This document shows, piece after piece, positions 61,303-64,000 of a DNA stretch of 64,000 nt. The position numbers and the translations under genes are program-made. The notes below the pieces were generated by a model. The model saw only the letters and a program-made list of their open reading frames with translations, searched no databases and was not told where the DNA came from. The first letter of the stretch is position 1, and the number at the start of each line of letters is the position of its first letter. The DNA is from DASTFP01 sp963744345 (GTDB lineage Bacteria; Verrucomicrobiota; Verrucomicrobiia; Chthoniobacterales; Terrimicrobiaceae): positions 62,001 to 126,000 of the forward strand of contig CAVUTD010000008.1 of assembly GCA_963744345.1 (NCBI GenBank), read 5' to 3'.

Positions 61303-62504
61303 ATGTATTATTCTTCACAAACGAATATCCGCCGCACATCTACGGCGGTGCTGGTATCCACGTGCAGTATCTAAGCCGAGAGCTGGCCAAGCTCATGCCG
61401 GTGCACGTCCGGTGCTTCGGCGATCAAAATGTCACCAACGGCAATCTTTCGGCGCTGGGGTTCAGCTTGAATTCGGATAATTACACGTGCCCGAAGCCGT
61501 TAAGGTCCGTCTTTGGCGCCCTTCAACGTTGTCTGGATTTCAACACGCTCGAGTTCAAGGCGGACCTGGTGCATTGCCACACCTGGTATGTGCAAATGGG
61601 TGGTATTCTGGCAAAGTTGAACTACGGCATTCCGATGGTGATCACGGTGCACTCGCTGGAGCCTCTGCGCCCTTGGAAACGTGAGCAACTAGGCGGCGGA
61701 TACGACTTCAGCTGCTGGGTGGAAAAGACCGCTCTTGAGATGGCCGACGCGGTCATCGCAGTTTCCCGCGAAACAAAGAACGACATCGAGCACCTCTTTG
61801 ACGTTCGTCCAGAGCGATTGCACGTGATCTATAACGGGATTGACCTCGAGGAATATCAGCGCGTGGATTCGAGGGCCGCGCTCAAACGTTTCGCCATCAA
61901 TCCTCAGGAACCTTACGTGCTCTTTGTCGGGCGGATTACCCGACAAAAGGGAATCATCCATCTCGTCAATGCGATCAAGTATATGGATCCTGGCTTCCAA
62001 ATTGTCCTCTGCGCGGGCGCGCCCGATACCCAGGAGATCGCCGCTGAAATGAAAGCTGCGGTGTCCACGGCGCAGCGCAAGCATTCCGGGGTGATCTGGA
62101 TCGAGGAGATGGTCGACGTGAAGACGAAGATTGAACTTTATAGCAACGCCGCGGTGTTCGTCTGCCCGTCTATTTATGAGCCCTTTGGCATTATCAATCT
62201 GGAAGCGATGGCCTGCTGGACGCCGGTCGTGGCCGCGGCTGTCGGCGGTATCAAAGAAGTTGTGGTGCATGGCGAAACTGGCTACCTGGTCTCTATAGAT
62301 CAAATGCAAGAGAGTCCTTTTGAACCAGTGGCTCCCGATCGCTTTTCGCGCGACCTCGCCGCCCGCATCAACGAATTGATGGCGGATCCCGCTAAGCGCA
62401 AAGCCTTTGGTGAATCCGGCCGGCGCCGAGCTGAAGAGGTCTTTGGCTGGCCGGCGATCGCGCATCAGACAGCGAGATTGTACGAATCGCTTATCAAGAA
62501 GTAA
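61299..62504 (+). CDS. glgA: Glycogen synthase, actinobacterial-type GT4
   Basis: MNVLFFTNEYPPHIYGGAGI is the GT4/GT5 start with the donor loop GGAGIHV. VLFVGRITRQKGIIHLVNAI opens the C-terminal Rossmann domain. The catalytic E-x7-E is PSIYEPFGIINLEAMA. The 401-residue length and motif order match the Corynebacterium-type glycogen synthase (TIGR02149), which uses ADP- or UDP-glucose and may also make maltose-1-phosphate (GlgM). Intact and coupled to pgl by a four-base overlap. Confidence 0.9.
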   Translation: MNVLFFTNEYPPHIYGGAGIHVQYLSRELAKLMPVHVRCFGDQNVTNGNLSALGFSLNSDNYTCPKPLRSVFGALQRCLDFNTLEFKADLVHCHTWYVQMGGILAKLNYGIPMVITVHSLEPLRPWKREQLGGGYDFSCWVEKTALEMADAVIAVSRETKNDIEHLFDVRPERLHVIYNGIDLEEYQRVDSRAALKRFAINPQEPYVLFVGRITRQKGIIHLVNAIKYMDPGFQIVLCAGAPDTQEIAAEMKAAVSTAQRKHSGVIWIEEMVDVKTKIELYSNAAVFVCPSIYEPFGIINLEAMACWTPVVAAAVGGIKEVVVHGETGYLVSIDQMQESPFEPVAPDRFSRDLAARINELMADPAKRKAFGESGRRRAEEVFGWPAIAHQTARLYESLIKK

Positions 62505-62570
62505 CTGGCAGCCGTTCGGGCGCGCTGCTCGAAATTTGCTCGGCTGGCGTTCTTGCGATTTGATGAGCGA

Positions 62571-63641
62571 ATGAGGTTCGTTGATCATGTCCGCATTTAC
62601 GCGAGGGCTGGGGATGGCGGGGATGGCTGCTGCAGTTTTCGCCGCGAGAAGTTCGTGCCACACGGTGGTCCCGATGGTGGAGACGGTGGGGACGGAGGAA
62701 ACATCGTTCTCCAGGCTGACATTCACACCGACAATCTGGTAAGCTTGTCCTATGAGCCGAACCTTCGGGCCCGCCGGGGCGCACACGGGCAGGGCAAAGA
62801 TAAACATGGGCGCACAGCACCATCTCTCACCGTCAAGGTGCCCGTAGGAACCCTGATTTTCCGCCTTCCGCATGGGGGTCCTCGGCAGGCATCACATGTC
62901 GGCTTGGAAGACGGGAGCAAGAAAGCCCCGCTGGATTTGCGCGGCTTGGAACCGCTCGCCGACCTCGACACGCCGGACTCCGAGTTCATCCTTTGCCAGG
63001 GCGGCCAGGGAGGAAAGGGCAACACGCACTTTAAGAGCTCAAACAACCGGGCTCCGCGCCAAACCACGCCAGGAACCGCCGGCGAGGAGGGATGGTTCGC
63101 TTTAGAGCTCCGAACGATCGCTGATGCCGGTCTGGTCGGTTATCCCAACGCGGGAAAGAGCACTTTGCTCGGCCAAATCTCTGCGGCGCACCCTAAGGTA
63201 GCGCCCTATCCGTTCACCACGCTGAATCCTGCTGTGGGCGTTGCTGAACTAGATGGCTATCGGCGCGCGACCGTGGCGGACATTCCCGGGCTCATCGAAG
63301 GCGCTCACGACAATAAGGGTCTGGGTCACGAGTTTCTGCGGCACATCGAACGCTGTAAACTTCTTCTCCTTGTCCTCGACATGGCCGGCAGCGAAGGACG
63401 CGATCCCATGGACGATTTTCGAACCTTGCGACGGGAGCTTAAGTTGTATGATCCGAGACTTGCTGCCAGGCCTTTTGCTGTTGTCGCCAACAAGATGGAC
63501 CTCCCGGAAGCGCCCGGTCACCTGCTGCAATTCACGGCCAAATTTCGGAAAGTGAACGTGATCCCTGTCTGCGCGAAGAAGGGCGAAGGCGTCGAGCAGA
63601 TAAAAAGGTACCTGGCCAAGGTTCTGGCTCCGAAGACCTGA
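62571..63641 (+). CDS. obgE: Obg-family GTPase
   Basis: MRFVDHVRIYARAGDGGDGC starts the glycine-rich Obg fold (KFVPHGGPDGGDGGDGGNIV). The G domain has G1 VGYPNAGKSTLL, G2/switch PYPFTTLNPAVGV, G3 VADIPGLIEGAHDNKGLG, G4 VANKMDL and G5 CAKKGEG. The protein helps 50S ribosome assembly and stress control. The ATG at 62571 fits the family start better than 62553. It is 356 residues long, without the C-terminal OCT domain. Intact. Confidence 0.94.
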   Translation: MRFVDHVRIYARAGDGGDGCCSFRREKFVPHGGPDGGDGGDGGNIVLQADIHTDNLVSLSYEPNLRARRGAHGQGKDKHGRTAPSLTVKVPVGTLIFRLPHGGPRQASHVGLEDGSKKAPLDLRGLEPLADLDTPDSEFILCQGGQGGKGNTHFKSSNNRAPRQTTPGTAGEEGWFALELRTIADAGLVGYPNAGKSTLLGQISAAHPKVAPYPFTTLNPAVGVAELDGYRRATVADIPGLIEGAHDNKGLGHEFLRHIERCKLLLLVLDMAGSEGRDPMDDFRTLRRELKLYDPRLAARPFAVVANKMDLPEAPGHLLQFTAKFRKVNVIPVCAKKGEGVEQIKRYLAKVLAPKT

Positions 63642-63654
63642 TCAGCGCTGTGGA

Positions 63655-64000
63655 ACACATGCGCAGCGGCGTGGCGGCTATTCGCCTCTCGAGCGCGAGC
63701 CTTTCTCACAGATCATTCCGACAAGCGCACTCAGAAGGCACGGGTTCGAGGTAGGTCCAGGAAGCATCCGCGTCCACACGTGTCGTCTTCGGCGTCTCAA
63801 CGAACAGAGTTTTCCGCGGGGGCGCCGGAAATTGCAGGCGGGGACGCGTGCGCTCCCCGAACGCTTCGGCGCCGCCAAAGATTTGGAGACTTCCGATGAA
63901 CTCTCGATCAGCTTATCCTTCCCCGAACAGTTTGGCGATTCGGCCGGCAAGCTTGCGCCGAAGGACAGAATAGGAGAAGAATTTTACCCCCAAGTCAAAG
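63655..64000 (+). other. Region after obgE; possible partial frame
   Basis: One plus-strand frame stays open to the window end and reads IIPTSALRRHGFEVGPGSIR, FGAAKDLETSDELSISLSFP, EQFGDSAGKLAPKDR. Its composition is protein-like but no ATG or GTG start is in frame, so it may be a broken gene or chance. Nothing else is seen. Confidence 0.25.

Noticed and set aside
61689..62873. 394-residue minus-strand frame
   Set aside because: Antisense of glycogen synthase and obgE; no family features.
63678..63950. 90-residue minus-strand frame at the window end
   Set aside because: Arg/Ser/Pro-rich random-like composition and no homology pattern.

Overview
The window looks like a chromosomal segment of a soil or freshwater bacterium with moderately high GC content. 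The protein mix fits a Verrucomicrobiota lineage (Chthoniobacterales/Udaeobacter-like): several DUF1254/DUF1214 genes, a secreted formylglycine-generating enzyme, DUF3300, four-helix-bundle protein, PutA, an actinobacterial-type glycogen synthase and a GntR/LacI hybrid regulator. That assignment rests on protein resemblance alone and is moderate. There is no rRNA, CRISPR array or phage. One tRNA gene (Asn, GTT) is present.

Left part (1-26 kb): a graveyard of accessory genes. It holds remains of a PpiC-like foldase, a GH26-like glycosidase, UDP-glucose dehydrogenase, an HAD phosphatase, both ends of arylsulfatases, an adaptor (HlyD-like) protein, four DUF1254-type genes, an OprB-like porin and a TetR regulator. 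These are mixed with apparently intact genes: DUF3300, a family 2 glycosyltransferase, hemolysin III, a formylglycine-generating enzyme, an isochorismatase-like hydrolase and a DUF937 protein. IS3-type tails, an IS110 remnant, palindromic repeats and other dispersed repeats sit between them. At 21.7 kb the tRNA-Asn gene is followed by four 112-bp tandem units. Each begins with the last 19 bases of the tRNA, whose AGGAG lies just upstream of a 16-codon reading frame.

Middle (26-39 kb): a seven-gene minus-strand carbohydrate operon. Its products are a HumPS-family decarboxylase, a zinc-type dehydrogenase, two xylose-isomerase-like TIM barrels, an SDR, a cyclase-family hydrolase and an AGE epimerase. 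A divergent GntR/LacI-type regulator gene faces it across a spacer with a palindrome and many TGACA repeats. Next come a complete IS3 element with an A6G slippery site, a complete IS1595 element with a 7-bp direct repeat, and small monooxygenase-like, cupin and hypothetical genes.

Right part (39-64 kb): a mostly healthy core. It carries PutA divergent from an adenylate cyclase, a solitary DNA methyltransferase, and a tightly coupled seven-gene operon (47.1-54.0 kb: HAD, nucleotidyltransferase, ATP-grasp, class III aminotransferase, Gfo/Idh dehydrogenase, CDP-alcohol phosphotransferase, 2-hydroxyacid dehydrogenase). That operon most likely builds an unknown amino- or peptidyl-polyol phosphodiester and is the best candidate for an undescribed pathway. 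It is followed by a FUSC-family transporter, an HPr-like protein, aconitase, SixA, 6-phosphogluconolactonase, glycogen synthase and ObgE.

Caution: single-base frameshifts occur even in aconitase, the Na+/H+ antiporter and the aminotransferase, so part of the apparent gene breakage may be consensus error. Genes with several shifts or large internal deletions are more likely true pseudogenes.
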